Assembly: GCF_004770105.1 (NCBI RefSeq)
Contig: NZ_RQEY01000015.1
Location: forward strand, 124,001-188,000
DNA from: Leptospira andrefontaineae
Lineage (GTDB): Bacteria > Spirochaetota > Leptospiria > Leptospirales > Leptospiraceae
DNA length: 64,000 bases
Direction: 5' to 3'
A program made the position numbers and the translations under genes. The number at the start of each line of letters is the position of its first letter. Position 1 is the first letter of the stretch. A model generated the notes under the pieces. The model had not been told where the DNA came from and made no database searches. It saw nothing but the letters and a program-made list of their open reading frames with translations. Of this stretch, positions 1-6,467 are shown piece after piece.

Positions 1-35
1 ACAGAGATTCGTTCAGGTTTCGGATTAGATTCAAC

Positions 36-377
36 ATGGTCCTAAGAGGAAAAAAACTAAGGTTCGTTTCGGCTTCCTTAGCCCTATTTACTCTACTATT
101 CTTTCTCCATTCCGGACCATCCAACAGCCCTTATCCCGGGAAGAAGTCCGACCAATCACAAACAATCATCGGACAAGAGACCGATATAGAAGAATTAAGC
201 GATCTCGCCGAAACCTCCGATCCTTCGGAAACGGTTTGGGGAGATTTTTTAACTTCTGAGATAAACACTCCCGGTCTCTCTAACTCAAACCCTTCCCGCC
301 AGGATAGGTTTCAATTCCAACACAATAAATTATTATCTCAGCATCTGCTGAATATTCCTCCACCATCCATCTCCTAA
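36..377 (+). CDS. hypothetical protein with N-terminal membrane anchor or signal peptide
   Basis: I do not recognise a family. The 113-residue product has a basic N-terminus (residues 4-9), a single hydrophobic stretch (about 12-25), and then a polar, Ser/Pro/Glu-rich tail. That suggests a secreted or membrane-anchored protein whose bulk lies outside the cytoplasm. No catalytic motif is visible. The reading frame stays open upstream to the window edge, so a longer protein cannot be excluded. The basic-then-hydrophobic start at the ATG argues that 36 is the true start. Another frame ends in a stop at 26-28, so a preceding gene may end just before this one. No Shine-Dalgarno sequence is evident. 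Confidence 0.5.
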   Translation: MVLRGKKLRFVSASLALFTLLFFLHSGPSNSPYPGKKSDQSQTIIGQETDIEELSDLAETSDPSETVWGDFLTSEINTPGLSNSNPSRQDRFQFQHNKLLSQHLLNIPPPSIS

Positions 378-511
378 TCTAAGGTTCGAAAGCCAAGGAT
401 GGCTCTAGCCGTGCTCTGCTTTCAGCCAAGCGTTGCCTAGTTTCGCGCTCAAAATGGAATTCTCGGAGATCACATCGTAATATTTTCCCATCCAATATAG
501 CACCAATTTAG

Positions 512-563
512 CCGGTCCCAGGTTTTGGGCTTAGGCCCTTCTCCGGGGACCGGTTTCTTTTTC
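512..563 (+). terminator. probable rho-independent terminator
   Basis: CCGGTCCC (512-519) pairs with GGGACCGG (546-553). Inside is a smaller hairpin, GGGC-TTAG-GCCC (527-538). The outer stem is followed by a T-rich run, TTTCTTTTTC (554-563). It lies 135 nt after the preceding plus-strand gene and 80 nt before the next. The spacer from 378 to 511 has no ORF that I trust; a small RNA ending at this terminator is possible but I cannot assign one. Confidence 0.6.
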
Positions 564-643
564 AATCTCAGATCTATAAAAAAAGGCAGACAGAGACCCT
601 AATCTCCCGATACTTTTGCGGGGAGCCATAACTCTGTAAGCGG

Positions 644-1543
644 ATGGAAATAGAATTAGCCAAAAAGGAACGTTTGATCCGAGGAATGGAACTTGGAAAG
701 AAGATCGTTCTTCATGGAGTGGTTCTTTCACAATATTATAAATCCAATGTGGAGAATTATCTCCGGTTCTGTTTGGAATATTACCAAAAGACTGATATTC
801 TTCCTCCTTCTCTTTCTCTCATATATTCCCTACTCGAAATGGCATTCAAAGAGAATTGTAGGAATTCCTACTATATGGAGAAGGGCTGGGATCCTCTCAG
901 TTCGGAATCATTCACCGAAAGAGAAGCCGAATTCGAAACTAATTGGGACTTCTCGGATCCATTAAAATTAAAGAACAGATTAAAAGAAGAAGGTTCCGTA
1001 CTTAGAACAACCATCCACCACTCCGGTTCAGGAGTTTCCTTAGAGATCGCAAATTTAGCTCCTATTACCTCAGAAGCAGAGGAAGCTTTAACTGAATATC
1101 TTTCTAGAGCAAAGTCCTACCAAGATCTTTCGGAATACTATGAAGATTATCCTTTCGATGAAGAAGGAAGAGAGATCGGAATAGCATTAGCTATATTGCA
1201 ATTTAAAGAAATAGGATTGGACCCGAATCTTCTTAGATTCGATACAATGGAAGGAGAACATGTTTTCCGATTAGAGATCGGTTTTGATGGGGAAATACTT
1301 TCTCTTCGTACCAAACTGGAAAATGACGAGGATGTTCGACCTTTCCGCTTCCATTCTCAAGCAGAGAAAGAAGGAGAAACAATTTCCCCTTGGAAAATTT
1401 CAGTCTGTAAGATCTGCGGAAGAACCGTGGATGATCGGATCTTCTTTCATACTGTTCCTCCGGACGTTTCGGCAAAAGCAAAAGATCTTCCATTTACGGA
1501 AGAAGTATGTGCTTGGTGTTTGTCCGGCTATTTGAAATTATAG
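644..1543 (+). CDS. degenerate HATPase-fold protein with C-terminal zinc ribbon
   Basis: The 299-residue protein aligns over about residues 55-215 with the HATPase-fold protein at 58522-59214: same order of blocks, same spacing, and the shared stretch from an I-A-N / V-T-N-N turn through the SYQDLSEYY/QYGDIAQFY segment. The ATP-site residues have decayed here. The N-box keeps E65, but the Mg-binding Asn is replaced by K69. The glycine-rich lid GAGLGL of the paralogue is G175-R-E-I-G179. A C-terminal extension has two CxxC pairs (C255/C258 and C289/C292), probably one zinc. I infer a protein that no longer hydrolyses ATP and acts by binding. The preceding 100 nt contain only the terminator at 512-563. 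Confidence 0.7.
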   Translation: MEIELAKKERLIRGMELGKKIVLHGVVLSQYYKSNVENYLRFCLEYYQKTDILPPSLSLIYSLLEMAFKENCRNSYYMEKGWDPLSSESFTEREAEFETNWDFSDPLKLKNRLKEEGSVLRTTIHHSGSGVSLEIANLAPITSEAEEALTEYLSRAKSYQDLSEYYEDYPFDEEGREIGIALAILQFKEIGLDPNLLRFDTMEGEHVFRLEIGFDGEILSLRTKLENDEDVRPFRFHSQAEKEGETISPWKISVCKICGRTVDDRIFFHTVPPDVSAKAKDLPFTEEVCAWCLSGYLKL

Positions 1544-1577
1544 ATCTGTTAGACAGTTCCATTTACATTATATAATT

Positions 1578-2189
1578 ATGATACAGTCCACCTATTATCC
1601 ACCTAAACCTATACGTCTCTCAGGAGATCGTGTGGAACTTGTACCTCTTGGTTTAGAACATGCAGATGCGCTGACGGAAGCTCTTCAGGATGGAGAACTC
1701 TGGAAACTATGGTACACAAATATCCCGGAACCGGAAGGGATGAAGGCCTGGATCCAAAAAGCACTCGAAGAACAAGAAGCAGGACTTTCTCTTCCATTTG
1801 CAGTGATCAGAAAGGAAGATTCTAAACTTTTAGGAACGACAAGATATTTGAATATAGAAAAGGACGCTCGTAGATTGGAAATCGGAGCAACATGGTATCC
1901 TAAATCAGTCCAAAAAACTTTCGTGAATACGGAATGTAAACTTTTACTGTTGGAACATGCATTTGATACATTGGGTTGTATTGCAGTGGAATTCAGGACC
2001 CATATTATGAATCTATCATCCAGAAAAGCGATTGAAAGGTTAGGGGCAAAGCTGGATGGAATACTTAGAAATCATCGAATCAGTAAAAACGGCACTCTAA
2101 GAGATACCGTCGTTTATAGCATTACGAAAGAAGAATGGCCTACAGTCAGAGGAAATCTTTTGTTCAAACTGGGGAAACCTCAGGTTTAA
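1578..2189 (+). CDS. GNAT-family N-acetyltransferase (RimJ/RimL type)
   Basis: The 203-residue protein has the order expected of RimJ/RimL-like acetyltransferases. Near residue 14 it opens with RLSGDRVELVPLG, the usual beta1 strand. A mid-domain strand LLGTTRYLNI is followed by the LEIGATW strand. The CoA-binding half ends with NLSSRKAIERLGAKLDGILR, where the Asn and Ser-x-Lys-A-I-E-x-L-G are typical. It would transfer an acetyl group from acetyl-CoA to an amine; the substrate (a protein N-terminus or a small molecule) is not predictable. It follows the preceding gene by 34 nt on the same strand, so cotranscription is likely. It converges on clpP, 12 nt apart. Confidence 0.85.
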   Translation: MIQSTYYPPKPIRLSGDRVELVPLGLEHADALTEALQDGELWKLWYTNIPEPEGMKAWIQKALEEQEAGLSLPFAVIRKEDSKLLGTTRYLNIEKDARRLEIGATWYPKSVQKTFVNTECKLLLLEHAFDTLGCIAVEFRTHIMNLSSRKAIERLGAKLDGILRNHRISKNGTLRDTVVYSITKEEWPTVRGNLLFKLGKPQV

Positions 2190-2201
2190 ATAAATTTAAT
2201 A

Positions 2202-2780
2202 TTATTTCCAGTTTTCCAAAACTCCGTCGATCACACCATAAATTTGTGCTTCCGAAGGAGTAAGCCAAAGATCCCTATCCGTATCCCTTTCCACAACTTC
2301 TAATGGTTGGCCGGTTCTTTCGGAAACGATACGATTGATCTCCTTCTTATCCCTTTCGATCATAGAAGCAAAAATCCCGATATCGGTTGCCTTTGCCTGG
2401 TAAGTTCCTGGAACATGAGGTTGATGTAACATGATCCTACTGTGAGGAAATGCGAATCTTTTACCTTTTGTTCCCGAAAGAAGAAGTAGAGCACCGAAAC
2501 TTGCAGCGAGTCCCATACAAACTGTGCTCACATCATTCGGGATCAGATCCATAGTATCCAAAATAGACATACCTGAAGTGTTTGCGCCTCCTGGACTATT
2601 GATCACAAGAGTGATGTCCTTTTCCGGATCTTGATTAGAAAGGTATAATAAACGTTCTACGACATACTTTGCGGAAGAATCATCTACCTGCCCCCAAAGA
2701 AAAATTTTTCTTTCTTTGAGTTGGTTGTCCTCCATACGGAGTCCTGGAAATTGGATTGGTTCTACTAAAGTATCAGTCAT
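2202..2780 (-). CDS. clpP: ATP-dependent Clp protease proteolytic subunit
   Basis: This is a ClpP serine peptidase subunit that degrades proteins fed by a Clp ATPase. All three catalytic residues are present in family context: Ser94 in GLAASFGA, His119 in RIMLHQP, and Asp170 in ERDTDRD. There is a two-residue insertion just after the HQP motif, relative to the usual HQPLGG. Length (192 aa) is typical. I prefer the ATG at 2780, which has GGAG six to seven bases upstream; a TTG at 2792 would add four residues but sits on that ribosome-binding site. It lies 12 nt behind an ECF sigma gene rather than beside clpX, which suggests a second, accessory ClpP. Leptospires are known to carry two. Confidence 0.93.
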   Translation of the reverse strand: MTDTLVEPIQFPGLRMEDNQLKERKIFLWGQVDDSSAKYVVERLLYLSNQDPEKDITLVINSPGGANTSGMSILDTMDLIPNDVSTVCMGLAASFGALLLLSGTKGKRFAFPHSRIMLHQPHVPGTYQAKATDIGIFASMIERDKKEINRIVSERTGQPLEVVERDTDRDLWLTPSEAQIYGVIDGVLENWK

Positions 2781-2792
2781 TCTATTCTCCAA

Positions 2793-3359
2793 TCAGGAAG
2801 CGATCGCCATAGGTCCATGTAGGACTTCCAACCAATCTTTTCTGTCCGATTTATTCAAAAGTTGTCTGCGTAATAATTCTCTACTTCTTCTTAAACGGTT
2901 TTTAAGATTACCGATTGGGATCCCTGTTTTTTCAGTGATCTCTTCGTAGCTCATCTCGCCGAAATATCTCAGGTTCAGAAGTTGTTTTTCTTCATTAGGA
3001 AGTTCTTCTAATGCTTCTAAAACTTCTGTTCTCCAAGTGTCTCCGGAACGAGGAGCGGCCTTGGTGATCTCAGGATTTAATTCGGTTCCAAGTAGATCTT
3101 TTTTTCTTAAGATACGATCCGAATGTTTCAGCACCAACCTTCTGAGTAAGAATGGAAATGCTTCCGGCTGCCTAAGAGAAGGAAGAACTTTCCAGGCTTC
3201 TAAAAATACTTCTTGGCTTAGATCCTCTGCCTTGGATTGATCTCGGATCCTTTTGATAGCCTGACTACTGACGTATTTTTCGAAACGGGTCATCAACTCC
3301 GTCCAAGCCGGTTCTTCTCCTTTGGAAGCTTCTGTGACTAGTACTTTAAAATCGCGCAT
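2793..3359 (-). CDS. ECF-type RNA polymerase sigma factor
   Basis: The 188-residue protein has sigma-70 region 2 near residues 20-85, including the DLSQEVFLEAWKVL core-binding helix. Region 4 lies near 115-165, with LEELPNEEKQLLNLRYFGEMSYEEI and a following helix-turn-helix ending in KNRLRRSRELLR. Regions 1 and 3 are absent, as in ECF (group IV) sigma factors. No anti-sigma gene adjoins. Instead its stop codon lies only 12 nt before the clpP start and the clpP Shine-Dalgarno is in that gap, so both are probably made from one mRNA. Regulated proteolysis in place of an anti-sigma is an inference. Two direct repeats upstream (3397-3429) may be its control site. Confidence 0.9.
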   Translation of the reverse strand: MRDFKVLVTEASKGEEPAWTELMTRFEKYVSSQAIKRIRDQSKAEDLSQEVFLEAWKVLPSLRQPEAFPFLLRRLVLKHSDRILRKKDLLGTELNPEITKAAPRSGDTWRTEVLEALEELPNEEKQLLNLRYFGEMSYEEITEKTGIPIGNLKNRLRRSRELLRRQLLNKSDRKDWLEVLHGPMAIAS

Positions 3360-3396
3360 ATCTGTTAGAGGGTCCCAGTTTCCATTTTGGGGTGTA

Positions 3397-3429
3397 CGGA
3401 ACTAAACTATTTTTGCATTTTCGGAACTA
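3397..3429 (-). promoter_or_regulatory. direct repeat upstream of the sigma/clpP operon
   Basis: The octamer CGGAACTA occurs at 3397-3404 and again at 3422-3429 (TAGTTCCG when read in the direction of transcription). The start-to-start distance is 25 nt, and the pair lies 38-70 nt upstream of the sigma ATG. The spacing is close to the distance between promoter elements or to two to three helical turns. It could be an ECF promoter pair or a regulator site; nothing here distinguishes these. Confidence 0.3.
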
Positions 3430-3473
3430 CTGACCATGGTCTAGAATTCAGAAGATTTTGCTTCGGAGTGTTA

Positions 3474-3489
3474 TGTAGGAGTTCCTACA
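3474..3489. repeat. dispersed palindrome TGTAGGA-N2-TCCTACA, copy 1
   Basis: A perfect 7-bp inverted repeat with a GT centre. The same palindrome recurs at 3663, 3927, 44938 and 45072, always between genes or at a gene end. In the 3360-4007 spacer the three copies frame GC-rich blocks. One block (about 3718-3785) resembles the sequence between the two copies near 45 kb. That spacer also has an inverted repeat GCACCAT (3553-3559) / ATGGTGC (3595-3601). I see no credible gene in it. Confidence 0.75.
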
Positions 3490-3662
3490 ATCGTAAAAAT
3501 GGGGGCGACTCCTGACTTTGTCAGGACCGGGCTCTTTGCTTCAATCAGCGAAGCACCATAACGAATTCTTTAATTTATAACTTTCCGACTTATAATGGTG
3601 CATCGCCGGATTTCCGCTGCGATCCCTGTCGCTATAGTAAGGTCGGGAGATCGGAGGATAAA

Positions 3663-3678
3663 TGTAGGAATTCCTACG
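3663..3678. repeat. dispersed palindrome, copy 2
   Basis: TGTAGGA-AT-TCCTACG, with one mismatch at the outermost base of the right arm. It starts 189 bp from the start of copy 1. Immediately downstream is a purine-rich stretch and then the GC-rich block beginning at about 3721, which has a counterpart near 45000. Confidence 0.7.
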
Positions 3679-3717
3679 AGGATTTAGGAAGGAGGATTTC
3701 GTTGACGAAGGAAGGGT

Positions 3718-3785
3718 TTTGTGATATGGGGAAGGAGCTCTCCCACAAGCCACTCCCCCCAATCCCAATGCAGGGTGGGGGCCGT
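3718..3785. repeat. GC-rich dispersed block, copy 1
   Basis: The segment runs through GATATGGGGAAGGAG, then CTCCCAC, a C-rich tract, and GGTGGGGGCCG. The segment at about 44995-45060 has the same order (GATATAGGGAGCGAG, CTCCCAC, C-rich tract, GGCGGGGGCCG). Both copies neighbour the TGTAGGA palindromes. The two are therefore copies of one composite intergenic repeat. Open frames drawn through this block have no protein-like features. Confidence 0.6.
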
Positions 3786-3926
3786 TTGTAAAAAAATGTT
3801 TTCGATCATACTTGAGCGAGTATCCAAAGTGGCCCACTCGTTTGATCTATCGATCACCGACTCGCAATGCGGTGGCCTTCTCGCTCCTATTGTCGCTGCG
3901 AAGGGGTGGGGGTTAACTTTATTTCA

Positions 3927-3942
3927 TGTTGGAATTCCTACA
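3927..3942. repeat. dispersed palindrome, copy 3
   Basis: TGTTGGA-AT-TCCTACA, with one mismatch in the left arm. It lies 66 nt before the next plus-strand gene start, so it would be at the upstream edge of that gene's promoter region. Confidence 0.65.
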
Positions 3943-4007
3943 TGCGGTGTTCTCCGCGGGAAAGTAATGAGTAGGCTGAATTTATCAGGAGTAAATATAA
4001 TTAAGAA

Positions 4008-4736
4008 ATGATAATCAGCTCCGAACATAGACCTTGGCCAATTCCTAAAGTAGGCTGGAGAATGAAACAGATCTGGCATGATCTATTATTCATTCATTGG
4101 CCTTTGCCGATTTCTATGATCCGACTTTTCGTTCCTATACGTTTGGAAATTGATACTTTTGAAAACCAAACTTGGATTGGAGTAGTGCCATTTCATATGA
4201 GCGGGATCAGAATGAGAGGTCTGCCGATAATGCCAATAGCTTCTCGTTTTCCTGAGATCAACGTTAGAGTTTATGTTACTTTAGATGGAAAACCTGGAGT
4301 ATATTTTTTCAGTTTAGATGCGGAGAGCTGGTTAGCAGTGAAAGTCGCGAGAGCATTCTATCATCTTCCTTATTATCTGGCGGATTTCGAGGTTACTGAA
4401 AAAGAAAATAGGATTTCGTATCAATCCCAAAGGACTTCTTCTAATGGTAGATTTTGTTTCCAGGCGGAATACGGACCGACTTCTGATGTCTTTCAGGCTA
4501 AGAAGGGAAGTCTGGATTATTGGTTAACCGAGAGATATTGTTTGTATGCTAATCATAAAAATTCTCTCTATAGATGTGAGATTTTACATGAGCCTTGGCC
4601 TTTACAAAAAGCAGATGCAAACATTATCCAGAATACAATGGCTGATCTAGAAGGGATCCGACTTCCGAATGTAAAACCAATATATCATTTTTCTAAAAAG
4701 ATAGAAGTACTGACCTGGGATTTGGAAAAGGTTTAA
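4008..4736 (+). CDS. DUF2071 (YqjF-like) family protein
   Basis: The 242-residue protein matches the YqjF/DUF2071 pattern. It opens with a W-x2-P-I/L-P-x3-M segment, then the WIGVVPFHMSGIRMRGLPIMP block (residues about 57-77) and the INVRVYVTLDGKPGVYFFSLDA block (about 85-106). These proteins have an acetoacetate-decarboxylase-like fold, but the function of the family is unknown. No signal peptide is seen; it is probably cytoplasmic. A purine-rich CAGGAG lies about 17 nt upstream of the ATG, rather far for a ribosome-binding site. Its 3' end overlaps the convergent nucleotidyltransferase gene by 4 nt. Confidence 0.8.
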   Translation: MIISSEHRPWPIPKVGWRMKQIWHDLLFIHWPLPISMIRLFVPIRLEIDTFENQTWIGVVPFHMSGIRMRGLPIMPIASRFPEINVRVYVTLDGKPGVYFFSLDAESWLAVKVARAFYHLPYYLADFEVTEKENRISYQSQRTSSNGRFCFQAEYGPTSDVFQAKKGSLDYWLTERYCLYANHKNSLYRCEILHEPWPLQKADANIIQNTMADLEGIRLPNVKPIYHFSKKIEVLTWDLEKV

Positions 4737-5458
4737 GAAACAATTCTATTTCTAAATTCTATCCATTCGTTTGAAAGTCTGTCTGAAAAATCAGTATCTT
4801 TGTATTTCTCATAAAACTGTTTTTCTCCCAGATCCAAAAATGTTCCCGGGAAAATTTTTCCGCCGAGACGATTTTGAGCGGAAAGTTTACGGAACGTATC
4901 TGCCAAATCGTAAGGGCGGTTCGGCTCCAGATCGGACAGACATTCTGCTTTCATCCAGGAAAGTCCCAGATAAAAATACCCACCTGGTGCAAATTGGACA
5001 TGGCCCTCTTCAAGGCTGAGTCTCCTGTATGTTGCATTTTCTGGGATTTTAGATAAGTATAATATACAATCGAATAGCTCTTTATCTTTTTCAGTCGGCC
5101 AAGGATTAAAGCCTGGCTCCGGAAAAAGGATAAAATCAGGATTTAAAACTAAGAAGTTATCTCGCTTGTTCCAAAAATTTTCGATCCCTGTGCGAATTCC
5201 TCCGCCAGTTCCTAAAATTTCAGGGGTTTCCAAGGAGAAGTGTAACTGAAAGTCTTGAAAACCTTTTAACTCTTCCTGTATCTTTTCTCCGAAATAATGC
5301 AGGTTTAGGATACCGTCAGTTATTCCCCAGGATTTAGCATGAAATAGAGAATAATAGATAAGAGGAATATTATTTATTTTTAAAATAGGTTTGGGAAGAT
5401 TTTTTGTCCATTCCCCCATCCTGGTCCCGAAACCTGCACATGGAAAGAATGCTTTCAT
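4733..5458 (-). CDS. murU: sugar-1-phosphate nucleotidyltransferase, MurU-like
   Basis: An NTP_transferase enzyme of 241 residues. Near the N-terminus is the nucleotide-binding signature G-F-G-T-R-M followed by LPKPILKI, which closely follows the start of MurU. The mid-protein VLNPD and the late TFLDLGEKQFYEKY segment also fit. MurU joins UTP to N-acetylmuramate-1-phosphate to give UDP-MurNAc in cell-wall recycling. The case rests on the partner: the upstream gene is AmgK-like, its stop and this ATG are one base apart, and amgK-murU pairs are known from Pseudomonas. A different hexose-1-phosphate substrate remains possible. Confidence 0.68.
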   Translation of the reverse strand: MKAFFPCAGFGTRMGEWTKNLPKPILKINNIPLIYYSLFHAKSWGITDGILNLHYFGEKIQEELKGFQDFQLHFSLETPEILGTGGGIRTGIENFWNKRDNFLVLNPDFILFPEPGFNPWPTEKDKELFDCILYLSKIPENATYRRLSLEEGHVQFAPGGYFYLGLSWMKAECLSDLEPNRPYDLADTFRKLSAQNRLGGKIFPGTFLDLGEKQFYEKYKDTDFSDRLSNEWIEFRNRIVS

Positions 5459-5459
5459 T

Positions 5460-6449
5460 TTAGAGTTTTTCCAAGAATCGAGTATTGTCTGATAATTCTT
5501 TTTTTAGTAGATGAAAGAATAAGAACAATTGGTCCGGAAAAAGTCCTACTTGTACGATCTCTAATAGATTATCTAAACAATTTAATACACTTTGTCTGTA
5601 CTTGTCCTGTTTTTTCTCTGCCACAAGCATGAAATAAGATCCAAGCGCTTTATAGGATCTTTGCAAACATTGCAGATAATAACATTCTCTCGGCTTTTTA
5701 AATCTGTTATCGCTTAGTTTTAAGAATAATAGAAAAAGTCCCTGTCTCATTGCAAATGGGATCGGTCTATAAGCGTCATACAATAGGCTGGAAATATCAT
5801 AAAACGGGGTTCCCATTCTTGCATCTTGGAAATCGATCAATGTTAGTTCCCCGGAAGCAGAGAGCATGATGTTTCGAGCGTGAAAGTCCCGATGGCAGAA
5901 TACCTTTTCCTTATATTCCGCTAAAAAACCAGCGGACTCTTCCAAGAAAAAAACAACCTCCGGTCTGAGTTTGGTCTTCAGTTTGAACAACTCGGAGAAT
6001 TTCATATATGAAGAAAATGTAAACTTATTCTCGAAATTTAACTTTTCATAGTCGAATTCACGAGTGGAAACCGGAGCCTCCGGCCTTGTCTTTTGAAGTG
6101 AGACCAATAATTCTAAAGATTTTACTAAGAAGGTCCTATATTCCGCATCGTCTTGGATGGAGCTTAGATCAGAGTCTCCTTCGTCCGAGAGAAGCATAAG
6201 CTTATTGAATACATCGGTCTTATATATTTTAGGAACCCTGAATCCGTGGTGTTCTAAAAAATGCCCTACTTCTTGGAAATCGTGTTGAAAAACTTGATCC
6301 TTACATAGGATCTTTGTGGCGCCATCAGGATATGTTGCACGATAATATCTTCGCGCAGACGCTTCCGGATTGAGTGAGTCAATTTTTTCCGGAAACTTTC
6401 CGTCTATCACAAGGAAGCGAAAATCTATCTCACTTAAAATTTCGTTCAT
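5460..6449 (-). CDS. amgK: AmgK-like amino sugar anomeric kinase (aminoglycoside phosphotransferase fold)
   Basis: A COG3178-type phosphotransferase of about 329 residues. It shows an N-terminal lobe with SARRYYRATYPDG, then LMLLSDEGDSDLS. The catalytic loop is H186-R-D-F-H with the Asn of HARNIM, and the metal-binding Asp206 is in the following DFQDA motif. AmgK phosphorylates N-acetylmuramate and N-acetylglucosamine at C1, and MurU then uses the product. The start is either the ATG at 6449 or a GTG at 6455; neither has a good ribosome-binding site, and I chose the ATG. It lies 18 nt behind a sensor kinase on the same strand, so it may be cotranscribed with it. Confidence 0.7.
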   Translation of the reverse strand: MNEILSEIDFRFLVIDGKFPEKIDSLNPEASARRYYRATYPDGATKILCKDQVFQHDFQEVGHFLEHHGFRVPKIYKTDVFNKLMLLSDEGDSDLSSIQDDAEYRTFLVKSLELLVSLQKTRPEAPVSTREFDYEKLNFENKFTFSSYMKFSELFKLKTKLRPEVVFFLEESAGFLAEYKEKVFCHRDFHARNIMLSASGELTLIDFQDARMGTPFYDISSLLYDAYRPIPFAMRQGLFLLFLKLSDNRFKKPRECYYLQCLQRSYKALGSYFMLVAEKKQDKYRQSVLNCLDNLLEIVQVGLFPDQLFLFFHLLKKELSDNTRFLEKL

Positions 6450-6467
6450 AGCCACGTATGGCTAGTT

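Noticed and set aside
378..511. A structured RNA gene (SRP, 6S or tmRNA) in the first spacer
   Set aside because: I looked for the conserved SRP loop and a tmRNA-type 3' end and found neither; only the terminator is supported.
2781..2792. TTG at 2792 as the start of ClpP
   Set aside because: It lies on the GGAG ribosome-binding site that fits the ATG at 2780, and it adds residues absent from the family.
3474..3942. Regularly repeated palindromes taken as a CRISPR array
   Set aside because: Three copies at unequal distances (189 and 264 nt), no constant spacer length, no cas genes.
3541..4011. Open frames of about 96-98 codons on both strands in the spacer before the DUF2071 gene
   Set aside because: They run through the dispersed palindromes and GC-rich block, have no ribosome-binding site and translate to low-quality sequence with no domain pattern.
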